Source of the DNA: Trichosphaerium sp. ATCC 40318
Taxonomy: Eukaryota > Discosea > Flabellinia > Trichosidae
Reading direction: 5' to 3'
DNA: 55,095 bases
NCBI GenBank assembly: GCA_038496445.1
Contig: JALMLS010000192.1
Span: 1 to 55,095, forward strand
Positions within the stretch are counted from its first letter, which is position 1, and each line of letters begins with the position of its first letter. Position numbers and translations under genes: made by a program. The notes under the pieces are model-generated. The model ran no database searches. It had not been told where the DNA came from and saw only the letters and a program-made list of their open reading frames with translations. Positions 20,841 through 34,044 of this stretch are shown one piece after another.

Positions 20841-22295
20841 TTACGTCCATGGCCATTGTTGATAAACACCAGATGCACCAAACTCATCATAGTCTTCTTT
20901 TGAAATACACTTATCTCCAAAGGTAGAGAACCAATAACTGATCCTCCAATCCAAGAAAGATTTAATCTTTCTGGTGGTGCTATTATCTTTATTCCCACAG
21001 TATCGAGGTGCCATTGATTCAAGACCAGTTTTTAATCGTTTTGGTATTCCGTCAAATAGACTTGTTCCACCTGAAAGCACTATGCTTCCGAATAAATGCT
21101 ACGAAAAAATGTTATTGATTGATTTTTAAAGAGTTGTTGTTTAGGCTTGTACTTTTCTCATGTCCACACCAGCAGCCATAATAGAGTCGTACGCAAGGTT
21201 TGTAATACCTGGAGTGTCAAATCCTATATAATTTGGCTAAAAAACAAAGTAAGCAAAAGAGACATCACTAACAAGCGTCTGTCTTTGCAACAACAAAAAA
21301 AATCAACCTACATTAAACAGAATTTCAGTACATCGGAAACGCTCATTTCCAATCTTAATTTTTTCGCCATTAGGTAGTTCATATGATTTAATATGTTCTT
21401 TTGGTGACTTTGAGTAAATCTCCATTTCTTTTTCGACATCAAAAGCAACGTAGCACAACTTTTCTAAAACAATCGCATTTCATAAAAAAAAATTATTTGC
21501 AAGCGAACCTTTGATATCATTCACTATTTCTCTCTCAGCCCTTGTCTTTAATGAGTATCCACTTTCATTCAAGAGATATATTAGTCGTTCTGTAATATAG
21601 CTACCTCCAACGTCAAGGCACCTATTGCATTCATGACAGGACTTCCTTCCTAAAAACAATCAAAACTAAGGAATAAAAAACGCAACAGCTTGCTAATAAC
21701 AACCATACATAAACTGGTACAAGCTTAACAGTATCTCCCATATCTACAACTAATCCAGTACTTCTTCCACTACCATGTATGGCTAGAACACTTGATATGG
21801 GTTGGTAGTATGCAGGAACATTAAAAGTCTCAAACATGAGCTACAAAAGCAGTTAACAATCTAAGAAAAAAACAAGAATAACATGTCCATACCTGAGTAG
21901 CTCTTTCCCGATTTTTCTTCGGGTTGTTTATACTTTCAGTTGAAAGAACAGCCGATCCTTTGTAGATACTTTGAGTTTCGTATCAAACGTATATTGCCAG
22001 ATTTTTTCCATGTCATCCCAGTTTGTAACAATACCTTTTTCTATTGGATATTTTACAGAAGCATTTCTCGCTTTGACTGAGCTTCTTCACCAATATAAGA
22101 GTCCTTCAAGTCCTTGGCATCCTAGTACTACTTTATTACAATGGTATAAACACAAAAGGATTAAGCCTGGTGTTGTTTGTACCGAAGGTGAAAGGTCAGA
22201 TTTTGGACGACCAACAAGCGGTGAAAAACAGCACAAGGCTCTTGGTCTGCCGCGAAACCAGCCTTTATGTTATAGGATGAATTGTCAATGATAAT
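20841..22295 (-). pseudogene. Actin gene with at least six one-base frame breaks
   Basis: Minus-strand actin sequence can be followed almost from end to end: [174 protein letters not shown]. Introns with GT-AG ends lie between several of these. The frame must shift after CAVFH, after KREML, after STKD, after MNAI, after LESMAP and after IGSL. Five look like one-base losses, one like a gain. Residues are still actin-like, so decay is recent, or the sequence has errors. Actins form cytoskeletal filaments; a working copy is presumably elsewhere. Divergence (for example [12 protein letters not shown]) could also mean an actin-related protein. Confidence 0.8.
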
Positions 22296-23269
22296 AGCCT
22301 ATTACAGGTAAGCACCTAACGCCAAACTGTTTTGGTTTAGGCGTTTTAAGCTCTGAGAACAGAAAAATACAAAAAAACAAATGTTTAGCCTTGTAGTGAC
22401 TGAAAATTTGCGTATTAGAGCAATAGCAGTCGTTTTTAGTTTGATATTTTATAAAACATTGTAAGTTGAAATCGGCTAATAAAGCGTGTTCACGCAATCA
22501 AATGATGTACATAGAGCCAGAACGATTTTATACAATAGTATTTGTAACGTAGCTACGTTTCTTGAAATAGGTACCTGCTGTCGTTCATTCATCTCAGTTG
22601 TTGCTATGTGAATTTGATCTATTATAATTAATGAGAACTAAATTCGTATTTCGAAGTGTTTGGGACGATTTTTGTATTCAAAAGATCTTGACTTAGTCAA
22701 CACGTTTTAGGTGCGTATAGATCCAACAGAGTGGCACTGCGAAGCCACACTCGTTGATAACAATCTTTGCTTGCGTATCGGGTTAGAGGCAATATAATAC
22801 TAAATCCGTAAGCGATACGATCCTGCAACCCCGCCGCAACTTGCTATTCATCTTTTTTAGGTGACATTTTAACGTACTGAGTGAGACACTAAAATCTTCA
22901 ACGCTGTAAAAGTAATCCGTTACAGTTTCTAGCGACAGCTATTAGTAAATCAGTTATATGGTTGCTACGTTGCTTTGGCAGTGAGACATCGCTTGGGTGT
23001 GAAGAGAACTTGCTACCCCTTGTAATATTGTCAATGAAGAATAACTACATATTCTGTATTTGATGCACGCTATTCCACTTGACAGGCAATTAATTCAAAC
23101 CGCTGCGTGTCACACGAATTAATTTTATTCGTATTGTACAAGTGTTTTGAATACATTATTAAGACTATTAGACAAAAAATGTCAAATTGCTAACGTGGGA
23201 TCCAATGGCCACGCATATTCGACAAATAGTGTTGAGCGCATTGAATGAAGGGTATGGCAACCATACAAT
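22296..23269. other. No gene seen
   Basis: Upstream of the actin pseudogene. The missing actin first exon could lie here but was not found. No other exon, RNA gene or repeat is visible. Confidence 0.45.
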
Positions 23270-23491
23270 CTATGTCTTTGTTCTACCAATTCTTCTGTGA
23301 GTAAATTTAAGCTTCCTTCGCCTTTTTCTACGCAAATGTCTTTTGATTTTTAGTCTCTTGCGCTTCTGAGTGGATATAAGCTGGTATTCTTGTATTTCTT
23401 GGGCATCTTCGACAGGAGATGCCTCGATCGCGTTTGTTACAGTGTTTGGTTGTTCCCAGATAGATTTAGGTACAAACGGCGCGTTTACCAT
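23270..23491 (-). CDS. Small, very basic protein, mS38 (AURKAIP1/COX24)-like
   Basis: 73 residues starting MVNAPFVPKSIWEQPNT and ending in a Lys/Arg-dense tail (QKRKRLKIKRHLRRKRRRKL, then RRIGRTKT). The spacing of basic residues after a short Ser/Thr segment resembles the conserved C-terminus of mitoribosomal small-subunit protein mS38, which in known eukaryotes is a short Arg/Lys helix buried in rRNA. No clear mitochondrial presequence is present, and an upstream exon is possible. Other basic proteins (ribosomal or nucleolar) are alternatives. The gene is separated from MROH1 by about 440 bases and points the opposite way, so the two could share a divergent promoter. Confidence 0.45.
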   Translation of the reverse strand: MVNAPFVPKSIWEQPNTVTNAIEASPVEDAQEIQEYQLISTQKRKRLKIKRHLRRKRRRKLKFTHRRIGRTKT

Positions 23492-23931
23492 GGCTTGCCA
23501 GTGAGGAGCGCAAACAATTGAAGAAGTGTTAAACTGTATAGGTGTAGGGATAACTAAGGGTATGCGGTTAGTATTTTGATCAAAGAAGCTATAACGAGTG
23601 AATTATACCTATTGGCGCTTTAACTACTTGATGTGTGCTACTAGTGTTAACTCTTACGCTTGGAGAGCACGCTGTTGTCATTTGCCTGCTTACGCATCGC
23701 GGCGCAACGGCAGAGTACGCTACTCGAACGCGAAGCGAGTTCAACATTTAATACAAGATGCTGGTTGAAGTGGAGGCCGTACAGAACAGTATTTTTTGGC
23801 TAGGAATAGTATTGACTTTGGCGAGAGACATTTCAAACGAACTTTGTAGTTGAGTTTGCGAGCTGCAGTGTTTACACTAACATTACTCTTCAAGTGTTTG
23901 CTGGCCTCGTTACTTTTGAAAAAGAGGCAAA

Positions 23932-26900
23932 ATGTCTAGCGAAAACTTTAAAGTGCCAACCGGTGGCCACATAGATGGTGTGTTATTAGCGCGTTAAAGC
24001 TTTTATGTAAACCATTTTGTTAGGCATGGTAATGGCACTCATCAAACAAGCCTACGACTCTGAGTCACGCGTAAAAGGCACTGTAGCGGAGACAATGGTC
24101 GAAATAGGCAGGTACCAACCTAATCTCGTGGTCAGTTCGTGCGCGCACTTCATACACAAGCAACCAAAGGTAAAAGTCACTCTAGACACTTAAAAAATGT
24201 ACCACACGTTTTCTTACAGTGCTTAGTTGGCTCAAGGTCATCGTGTGGCACTTCTGACAGTGATGAACAAGATCCTGGGTCAGAGGCTATCAAAAATCGA
24301 TGAGAAGCTTGGTATCAAGTTAGTTGGTCTCGCAATGCGCGAAATGACAGGCACAAGCGTACGAATTTTAACAACACATAATTTGAAATGTACAGCGGCT
24401 CAGTGGCACCTTTCATGGCGTCGAGGCGTATTTTAAAGGCCGTTAACTTCACATTACAAATTGGTTGTAAAAAATCTCCAAAAACTTTTCCCAAAAGTTA
24501 CTTCTGTTGATGAATTCATCATTGATAAATTCGGTTTATTCGCACTTTTATTGAAAGATTTTCTTAACTTTTAGGGATAATTCTGTAAAGTGTTAAAAAC
24601 AAACGACGACATGGCTTGCTCGTGTAGTTTTTTTGATTTTTGTGGATATAAGTTTATTTTATGTTTTGAATCCACTCTAGTGCAAATTGATGTTACTCTT
24701 CGCACTGTATTGTAGTAGTAATTCATTAATTATATAGGATGTTATCCCAGAATGGCAAGGCATGGCGTCTCAAGTCCTATGTGCTTTAGGCATGCGATTT
24801 GTAAAGGAAATCCTCTCTCGATTGTTAAAAATTTTCGAGCCTGGAACGATCCCTCATTACTTTGTAATGAAAACTCTTGGTGATTTGGCTATTTCAAATT
24901 GTACGTATAAGGTTGTATTCTATTTGTTTAGGATATTGTTATTTTTGTTGTTTCATCATGTGACGTCAATGGCAAGAAAGAGTTAACTAGTATTTTAGCT
25001 TTTGAAGTTGTACCACAACTTAAAGATGTATTGGCTAGAATCTTACCAGTTTTGGCTCTTATTAAGCATGATAATATACGTTGGGTATTTGCTACAAGTA
25101 TAGGTCAATTTTGCGAGGCTATACTGAATTATGTTGCCAATATTGATAAGGTAAAATACTAAATGACACGCAATCAAAAATTTTCGAAAGAAAAATCCAA
25201 AAAACATTTTTTTCTGAATCGTGGTTTAAGCAGTTACTTCGGACAATGCCACACGATTAAAATACTTTCTTCTAACTATAATGTGTTAGGCTCCAGATAA
25301 GAAAATATCCCGTGCTTCATTCAGCACTGAAGTTTTCCCAGCGTATGAAATTTTCTTTAACAACTGGCTCATTTCGAAAAATAAAAAGGTACAACAACCC
25401 TGTGACTTTACTAGAAATACTTTGTATTAAATTTATTCAATTTATGGCTTTTAAAGAAGCTGTTGTACGCCTGAAATAGTTTCTCTTTTTTTTCTATGGC
25501 GTTGTAGAGGATCCCCGTCATTCTTACTTTTGAGGATAATTTCGTTTACTTCAAATAGGTCCGATTGGCTACTGTTATGGCTGTCGGTAGTATGTGCGCT
25601 ATCATGGAGAAAGCTCAATTCGAAACACAGTTTCCAAGGATAATCCCTGCATACTTGAATATGTACAAAAAAGAGTCTTCAGAAGATCACCTTGCTATCA
25701 CTCAGGTTCGCAATTTTTGTTTGTAAAACAAAACTACAATTTCACATCAGGCTTGTACTGTTGTGTAGCTTTTGTATTCATATCACTTTTTATAGTTCTA
25801 TGCCTGACTTGATTTTTTTCATAGGGATTATGTACTATACTTGATACAGCAACAAAGGACAAAGAAACAATCATTTTGGATACTTTGTTGACACCAATTT
25901 TAAATATTATTCATCCACGCGCTTGTGTCCCTCCAAATTTTTCAAACTCGAATTCGATCAAGAACCATAATGAACTATTGAGGTAGAGGTACAGTTTCAA
26001 GTTTGACGAAACGCTGAAAATCATGACATTTTGACACTTTTGCGTGTCAAAAAGCAAGACCTATTCAGTGAAAACAAACTCAGGTCAGTTTTAGTGACAT
26101 GTTTCTTTTGAAATATGTCGCTTAATCCATCTCTGTGTTCACTGGTTCTTCGTCCTCTCAGCGTTTCGTCAAATTTATTGGTGCAGAGAAAAAGACTGCC
26201 AGTATTTTTGTTTTGCCTTTTTTTTCGTTTAAGTTTTACGTTTTCTTTTTGTGGAGTTTGTTGGTTTTCTTATTTTGTTATTTAAAGGTGTATCGAGATA
26301 TTGGCTCGTTTTGAAACAGATAGTGTACTAGAGTACTTATTATCAAAAGTACAAGCACGTGAACCAAAGATACGAGAAGGAACAGTCGATATATTTAAGC
26401 ATCTCATCAATCGTATAAGTACGCACTCGTTTGATGTTTTACCTATACACGTGTTAATCATAACTCGTAGATGACGTTCTTGAAACCAGAAAAGAGTTGA
26501 TTGTCGGTGGTTTAAAGCATTTGGTTAAAGGAGAAACATACTTTGGCGTACAAAAGTCTATGGCACAAACTGTTATTGCTATGGGCTCTCACGTGCGTTT
26601 TTTAAAACAGACCAAAAACTCAAAGAACTTTATTCTTATAAAATACGTCTAGGGATACTTGGGACTCGAAGGTGGTGAACATATGATAGAATACGTACTA
26701 GAGAAATGTAGTATGACTGAGAAAACAGCACCTAAGCCACCTGTACGTTGTCAAGCTAGATTGTTCAGTTTTTCTTTTTTTCTTCTTTTAGAAGGACACC
26801 AACCCGTTCACTCTTTGTTGTATATACATCTAATATTTTACCCCTCCAGCCACAAAAGAAAGGTTCTAAAATACCACCACATGATCCTCTTGAAATCCGT

Positions 26901-29900
26901 GATATTTGTGATCATATCCTTCATCTTATGACAACCACTGTACCTTGTATGGAAGAAGTACTTTGGCCTTCACTCTTGGAGCCTCTATGTGATCCAAAAT
27001 ATGTGAACGCTGGTGGAATAATGTGCAAGTGCCTTGCTTATTTGGGAGGTGTAAAGAGAGACCAGGATACAAAAGGAGAATGCGATGATTATATCATCGA
27101 TTTTGACAGATTTGTTAATTTACCTAAACCTTGGGCACTTATTGCTCGTTTAATGGTACTATTGAACTGTCCAAAACGAAGAAATCAAGTTGGTACCCAT
27201 ATCTTGGATACTATGATCGCGTTGGGACCAGTATTACATCCGTCTATATCCGATATGTGGGATAGTAAAGTGCCAAAATTGAAGGTAAACAATTTTCTGA
27301 AAGAAACCAAAAAAGTTGACTGTGTCTTTCTTCTTTCTACTTCTTACACTCTTTTTTAAGGCATACTTGGGTGGTAGCAAGTATAACTCGCAAACATGGG
27401 AAGATTTAGTCCTTCGTTTGCTTACAGAGACTATCCGAATCATTGATGATGAAGAGTGGACAATGAAGATTGGTGACTCTATTGTTGAGCATATGAGCCA
27501 CTATGAAGGTGATCATGAGTTGAAGAAGACAGCATTAAAGCATCTTGGACTTATCTTACAACAATGTACACATAAAGGATTCCTACAAAGGAATTTGGAG
27601 GTTCGTCACAAACACACAATTTCTTTATGATGTCTGTTAACTTATCATGTTTTTTTAGGTCTTATTTACACATTGTGACCACTCAAGTGACTTGGAGCGT
27701 ACTGGGTGTGCTCAAGGATTTGGATACTGTGGTAACCGTCACTTGAACGCTACTCTTGAACGATTGAAGCAAGTTTGCACGATAAGTATGTGTTCAGTCT
27801 TTTAAGAAACTTTGATGTTTACTAATGCTCTACTACTTAGAGGGTCGTCCTAGTGCCAAGCCAAAGAAGACCAAGAGTAGTGGTGGTTTTATGGGATGGT
27901 TTAAAGGAGGTGGAGGTAGCTCTAAGAAGCAAGCTGTTGGTAACTTTAATGTTATTACGACTGTTCTTTGTTATGGTTATATTACAGCGTGAGTACCTTT
28001 TTTCTCTTTAGATTATCTACTGGTGTCTTGGATCCTTACTTTTGTTCCTAGATATGCTGACACAGAGAAGATTACTTCATGGGTAGAAGTGCATATTATC
28101 AACAACTTAAAGGATTACATGTCTCCACCACCAAAATCTGCTCTTTTGAAGGTAAGCACGGATTGTATTTATCTCTTTTTTTTATCCGCAATGTGGTGTT
28201 TGATAGCACTTGTCTTCTGTTTTTTAACACGTTTTCTATAGGAGAATATTATCAAAGCGGTAGATTTGATTGGTAAAGCCATGCATCCAAAGCATTTAGC
28301 TGTATGTGAAATGAACCACAATTTGTTAAAACTTCGTTGCAATTTTCTTATGAGTACTCTAGCGCAAATTTAGATTCAAACCACGCGACGAACTTCTTGG
28401 GCTTCTTATCACTTATATGACACCAGAGGCTGGTCCAGTGACAAATGAGATTCGGTATGTCTATTAAAGAGATAAATCTTTTTTTTTGCCTAAGACTTTC
28501 TTCTTTTTTAGTGTTCTGGGTATCAATGCTTGTGCTACTTTGTTGAACTTGAATCCTTCTGTTGATGCAGAATCTGATCTTGAAGAAAAATTAATGACAC
28601 GTGTTGCTACTTTTTATGGCTTGAAAGCAGAAGGGGACAAGGAAGAAGTTTTACAAATGATTTTTACAAACTTGATCAAAATGTTCTCTGTCATTCTTTA
28701 TAAAGATACTTCAATAAGTCGTCTATTGCGTATCCTTAACCGATTATCTCCTTGGACGAATACTGCTGTACGACTAATTTTCTAAAACTTGCTTATGCTA
28801 GTGGCTTGCCCACAAGCTCTTTGTTCTGCTTTCTCTTCGAACTTATTTTATTTTTTTTGTGTTGACTTTTCCCTCAAGGTACAAGACGAGCGAAAACGTT
28901 CTATGGCTGGTATTTTAAGTCTTATTAAGAAGTACTTGGAATACGCTAGAGAAATTAAAGGCTTAGAAGAGCAGAAATTTGCTGGTACGCTTTCTTTATA
29001 CCACGTTTCTTCCAGAGCTCTTAATTTTATTTCTAAAACTGTTTACTAGATTTGGGACATACTCTGGCTTTATTTATACCAAGAACTTGTGATCCAAGTG
29101 AAGATGTTCGTAAACAAGCTATAGAAGCTATACAATTCGTACTGTGTATCCTTCCCGTCCAGCTAGAAAGATTTCTTTTTTTTTTCTTTGTTGTCTCTTG
29201 CTGTTGTTATTTATTATTGTTTTAACTCTACAAGACTTGGACTTCGCTATGCGTGGTATCGCAGGAAAGGATGATAAATCAATCAGTGATGTCAGCCCAC
29301 CAAAAGCACTGCAACCTTTAACAGAGTTAAAGTAAGAAAGATTCTAATCGTGTTTAAGTGATAGTAACCCTGTTTTAGGAAGCGTGTTGGTGCTGGAGAT
29401 TTGAATGAACAGTTTAAGGTTGTACGTGAGATGGCAACTATTGTATCGAATGCTTTGCCAGATGAAAACTTGGATGAACTTCTAGTACATACGTTGAAGG
29501 GTCTTACAGACCCAGAGGTAAGATAGATACTTTTTTTTTATTCTTTTTTCTTTTTTCTTGCTCTTCTTTACTGATTGGTTGACGGGTGATGTAGGTTACT
29601 TCAGCACGTGGTACTTGTGTTGTTCTATTTGGTTTAGTTCAATCTAGAGGTGAAGAAGCTGAGCGTAGTGTACCAGATGTAGTTAAGGTAATTTATCGAG
29701 TTTATGCCTTCGTTTGACACCTGGTTTTCTTTTTAACTTACTCTGTTGTATAGGGTGTCATTGCACAGATGAGACTTGTTCAAAACGATCAAGTTATCAA
29801 CGGTTCTCTGCATGCTATTAGATCACTTGCTCAACATCATACATTGCTTGTTATAGAGACTGTTCTTAAAGAACCAATTCCACATGATGAACATGTTGTC

Positions 29901-32137
29901 CGCGCTTTACATACTATTGCAAAGGATGCTAAGCTTGTTATGCCTTTTGTTAAGTTCCTTACGAATACTATTAACAATGGTGAGCTTATGGAAGAAAAAG
30001 AGAAAGGAGGAAAGTCGGTTGAATGCCCTTCAGACATGAGCTGTAGCGTACGTCTCTTTTTTTTACTCATTGGTGCCAGAAAAAACGGTTTTTGAGTTTT
30101 TTTTTGGTTGTCGATCGTGTTGAGAGGCTTTCGATGACCTGTTTTTGAGCCTATGTATTACGTGTAGTTACGAATCCTTATATTTTTTGTTTAGGCAACT
30201 TGTGCTCTTGGTGAGATTATGGAAATTGATGAGATGGTTTTTATTGTTCAAAATAATTATCCTCTATTGGTTTCATCTCTACTTCTTCGATTAGGATCAT
30301 CTTATGGATTTTCAGAACCTGTAAAGTAAGTACTTATTCATTTGTAGTTTTGTACTCGCTGGTATTAACTCTTTTTTTCAGTCAAACTGTTGAAGCTCTT
30401 GGTAAGTTTATCAAGGCTGCAAAAGAAGAAAATATGAGTGTTATGATGGACGCTGAGAATGTTTGGGATACTCTTAAAGGAGAGAACTACCTACAAGGTG
30501 TAGAGAAGATTATAGCGTACGGCTTTTTGAAACATTAAGTTGGAGTTTGAGCACTTACTGATCGTCATTTGTAGTTGTATTTGTGCTGAACATCCGAATG
30601 AAAAGCGAAAAATATTCACATTCTTGAAGCCTTACTTGCAAGCCAATTACATTGGACAAAGAAAAGTTACAGCTGCAGTATATGGAGAACTTATTAATGC
30701 TACAGCTGTACGTTCAAAATATTTTATGAGCAGAACAACTCGTCCAAGTGTTCGGAAACCCTTCTTTTATTTCTCATTTTTTTCTTGCTTTTACTTACTT
30801 TATTTTCCAGAAAGACCCAGAGCTTCTTGACAAGCTTGTTAATGAGCTACTTAATGTTTTGACTGATACAAACTTGAAAATACAAGCTTTACGTGGATTA
30901 TCCAACATTGTGTCATGTGGTGTTGAGAAAGTAAATCAATATGCACAATCAGTTTTGGATGCTTTGTTGTCTTCCATAGATGTTCCAGATCCAGTGCTTG
31001 CTATGGAATCTATGCGTGGACTATCAAAGGTATGTTATTTTATTCTTTTGAAAGATATTTTTTAGCACGCGACATAAACACGTGTTTTTTTAACGTGGTT
31101 TTTACATTAGGTATTCGAAATGGTTGATGAAGGCAGGATTGCTCCAATTTTGATCAATATTTGCAACAGGATACAACCTGCTCTTGATAAACCTGATGCC
31201 AGAATACGTGGTGCTGCTATAAATCTTTTTGGCGCTTTGAGTCGATTTGGTATGGCCTTGAAGAGCTCTTGTTTTCATAATTCTTTTTGGTCTAACTTTC
31301 TTTTTTAAAGGTGTTGATGGTGCTTCTAAAGATACTTACTTTGATCAATTACACATCAACTTACCTTGTTTGCTTGTTCATTTGAAGGACAAGGATCCTG
31401 AAGTGACAAAGGAAGTAAAGAGGTACATACAAGCCAAAAAGAAAAAGTAAATGTCAAAGTTGCTCATTTTCACGTAGGACTTTTAATAAAATCGGACCTC
31501 TCTTCCGTGATGAAGAAGTTACTAAACTTATGGTTAAACTCAACCCACAGTATGACTTGGATTATGATGAATACATTAACAAACTATCTATTGCATTGGT
31601 ACGGCTTGAGATTTTTTTGAAAGCAAAACAAAAAATACCTTCTGAATTGTGGATCTCCACGTTTGGTGGTCATTATCCATATGTGCCTATATTATCTACC
31701 ATGTTTACAAGTTCTTGTTTGAACTAATTTTCTGATAAAATCACGTGATAAGTTTGTTGTTTGAATGTTGTTCTGCAAACTTATTTTTTTCTTTTGTAGA
31801 TTGCGAAGTTCCCTAAGAATGTAAACAAATATGTCATGAGGACTGTTGAGAAGTACTTTAGTAGTCAATGGGAGATTATCAGATCTAATGGTGCTGTACT
31901 TGTTGGTTTCTTACTCGGAAATCTATCAGAGGAGCTTAGAGAGAAGCTTAATCTTAATCCAGGAATTGTTTGTCGAGGTATTTTTTTTAACTTTTTTTTC
32001 TCTTCAATTTTTCTTGCTTGTGCACGTGCTATGAGAGCTGACATTTTTCTTTAGCGCTCATTAAGTTACTTAAAGAAAAGAGTCCACTTGTTCGTAGTAA
32101 AGCAGCTGAGGCAATGTCTCTGCTTTATGAGCTCTAA
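23932..32137 (+). CDS. MROH1: Maestro HEAT-like repeat protein 1 (MROH1)
   Basis: A large gene of some 35 exons with short, T-rich introns. It starts MSSENFKVPTGGHIDG at ATG 23932 and ends MSLLYEL with TAA 32135-32137. Where I followed the joins, frame is kept; the long intron 24359-24738 joins REMTGTS to DVIPEWQGMA. Diagnostic blocks in order: LAQGHRVALLTVMNKIL, LKIFEPGTIPHYFVMKTLGD, GYLGLEGGEHMIEYVL, HCDHSSDLERTGCAQGFGYC, VREMATIVSNALPDENLDEL, VRALHTIAKDAKLVMPFVKF, and a C-terminal ALIKLLKEKSPLVRSKAAEA. The length, by my joining about 1,600-1,700 residues, fits the family. MROH1 is built of HEAT repeats and, in Dictyostelium, is linked to lysosomes and WASH-dependent actin. A Lys/Gly loop with GGFMGWFKGGGGSS near the middle could contact membrane (inference). 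The gene looks intact. Confidence 0.93.
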
Positions 32138-32196
32138 ACAAATGATGATGTTGTTCTTTATGAAAACACGTTGGAACTTTTTCTACCACCTTAAAA

Positions 32197-32202
32197 AATA
32201 AA
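32197..32202 (+). terminator. Possible poly(A) signal AATAAA
   Basis: AATAAA lies about 60 bases after the MROH1 stop. The position is suitable for polyadenylation. Confidence 0.4.
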
Positions 32203-32390
32203 TGTATGTTTTTCTTGAAGCTCAATTTGTTGTATACATGCTCCTACATGATACACTTTAAAGCAATCTTTGCTTAATCAAAACCAAACAAACAACCACA
32301 GCTACTTTGTAGTTTGTTTATTTTACATCCAAGCATCCACTTCGAATGGCATACTTCAACTTTTTTTATTTTATCGAAAACAGAATTTGT

Positions 32391-33637
32391 AGCCTGTATT
32401 TAAAAGTACATGCAGTACATAAATAAGAAAAAGAGAACCAAAAAGAATGTACTATATCAGCCAAAACCGAAATTAGTAGGTGAATAACACGATAGTGTAC
32501 AAGGAATAGACAGGTTTTTTGATATAAGCATGCTCGCTAATTCGCGCCATCTACTTATTTTGTGTTATCCAGTAAAGTACTTGTACCAAAGTAATTTTTT
32601 TCTGTTTTAATCCAGTTGTTCACAATTCTTTGAGCCAAGTACAAGTGGTGAGGAACTAACATGTGTTAATAAGTAGGAAATTGTATAGTAGATTTTTTGA
32701 TTTCAGAAAAACACATTATGAAACCAGAGCGGAGAAAATATTTTTATTGTCGGATTCTATGCACTGATACATGTCGCATTAGTATGGAAAGAATCAGCGT
32801 CAAAATCGGTCTGGCAAGCCAGAAATTTTTACTTTTTTGTCGATTTTTTGCATCATGATAAAATTTCCAGAAAAAAATAAGAAAGGTAACATTTATGGCA
32901 ACCACGGTCAAGTTCAGCTCTGATTTTTTACACAGTACACCAACATGTCAATACGCGTATTTTCAATTTTTTTTGGAATGTAAAAGTTCTTCGTTTTTGA
33001 AGCAAAAAATTGACAAAAAAGTAAAAATTTCTGGCTTACCAGACCGATTTTGATGCTGATTCTTTGCATACTAATGCGACATGTATCAGTGCATAGAACC
33101 CGACGATAAAAATATTTTCTCCACTCTGGTTTTCATAAACGCACGTGCGTTTTTCGAGCACTAAAAAACTACTTTAGCTTGTAGAGTAAGTTGGAGTTGC
33201 CTTGGTACATATAGGATCCTAAAACTAAAACTGTGAGCCGGGCTTTAAGACGCTTTACAAGTAGAACAATAACCTTGCACATTTTGTTTTGTGGTACTTC
33301 TTAGGTGTGAGGATTGTTATGACTTGTACTGGCACTCATACACGATTGTCCCATACAAAATAAAAAAGCCATTAATGCATTTTCACAATTAAGTAGAAAC
33401 AAAGTTAATAAGAGGAGAAAACAGCTTTGACTTACAGATTCATTAACTCTTAGAAGTGAATATATCTTGATTTGCTCACATAGCTTATCTTGTGTTATTG
33501 TCAAGGAAGACACTTTTTAACCCTGTTACATATGTACCAACATGTTGGGTCAGTGTAAGGCATCAGTGAAAGTCGGCTCAACACTTTTTTTTAAACCGCA
33601 TTTCAATGAAAACCAAGAGGAGAAAATAGTTTTATTG
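32391..33637. repeat. Dispersed duplicated unit, copy 1 (partner at 53871-55095)
   Basis: About 1.25 kb, starting CCTGTATTTAAAAGTACATG and ending near CGCATTTCAATGAAAACC, recurs in the same orientation 21.5 kb further on, with small indels (the second copy has about 17 extra bases near 53934). It contains a large palindrome and no convincing gene; the short open frames in it are broken in the other copy. Confidence 0.88.
32724..33129. repeat. Palindromic (fold-back) element, copy 1
   Basis: Left arm 32724-32851 and right arm 33002-33129 (128 bp each) are near-perfect reverse complements; each carries GGCTTACCAGACCGATTTTG or its close complement. The spacer of about 150 bp contains AATACGCGTATT. 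A partial third left arm follows at about 33605-33700. The structure resembles a fold-back element or MITE. No transposase is present. Confidence 0.88.
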
Positions 33638-34044
33638 CAGCATTATACACACATATACATGTCGCATTAGTGTGCAAAGAATCAGGTCTTCTTTCTGGTT
33701 TTTTTGAGCCATAACAATCTCACGTTCATTTCAGCAAGTAAAAAGACTCAACCGATGTCTTAGTGTATTGTGGAAAAACATTGGGCTTAAATTTATGCCA
33801 TAAGTCGTGGTTACAAAATTCTTATTGGCCTGAGGTTCCAATAAAATTTCAACAATACATACACCTCTTACCTTCCAAAGTTGAACAAATTACAATTGAA
33901 CGTTGCACATATAAGTATCCTTTATCTTCAGTGCGCCAAACAAGTTATTGGCCACGAATTTGAAACAAAGTACAATTTGTGAGGAAAACTAAACTGTGGT
34001 TGTTTATTGATAAATGTTGCTTGTTTACAACAGACGCATTAGAA
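33638..34044. other. Downstream region of the PARP gene
   Basis: It contains the end of a partial palindrome arm (to about 33700) and an unsupported short open frame at 33763-33963. No gene is called. Confidence 0.4.

Noticed and set aside
20841-22295. Programmed ribosomal frameshifting in actin
   Set aside because: The shift sites share no slippery sequence or stop context, and other long genes in the window need no shifts.
33763-33963. 66-residue plus-strand frame
   Set aside because: No family, no splice partners, and downstream of a repeat element; likely chance.
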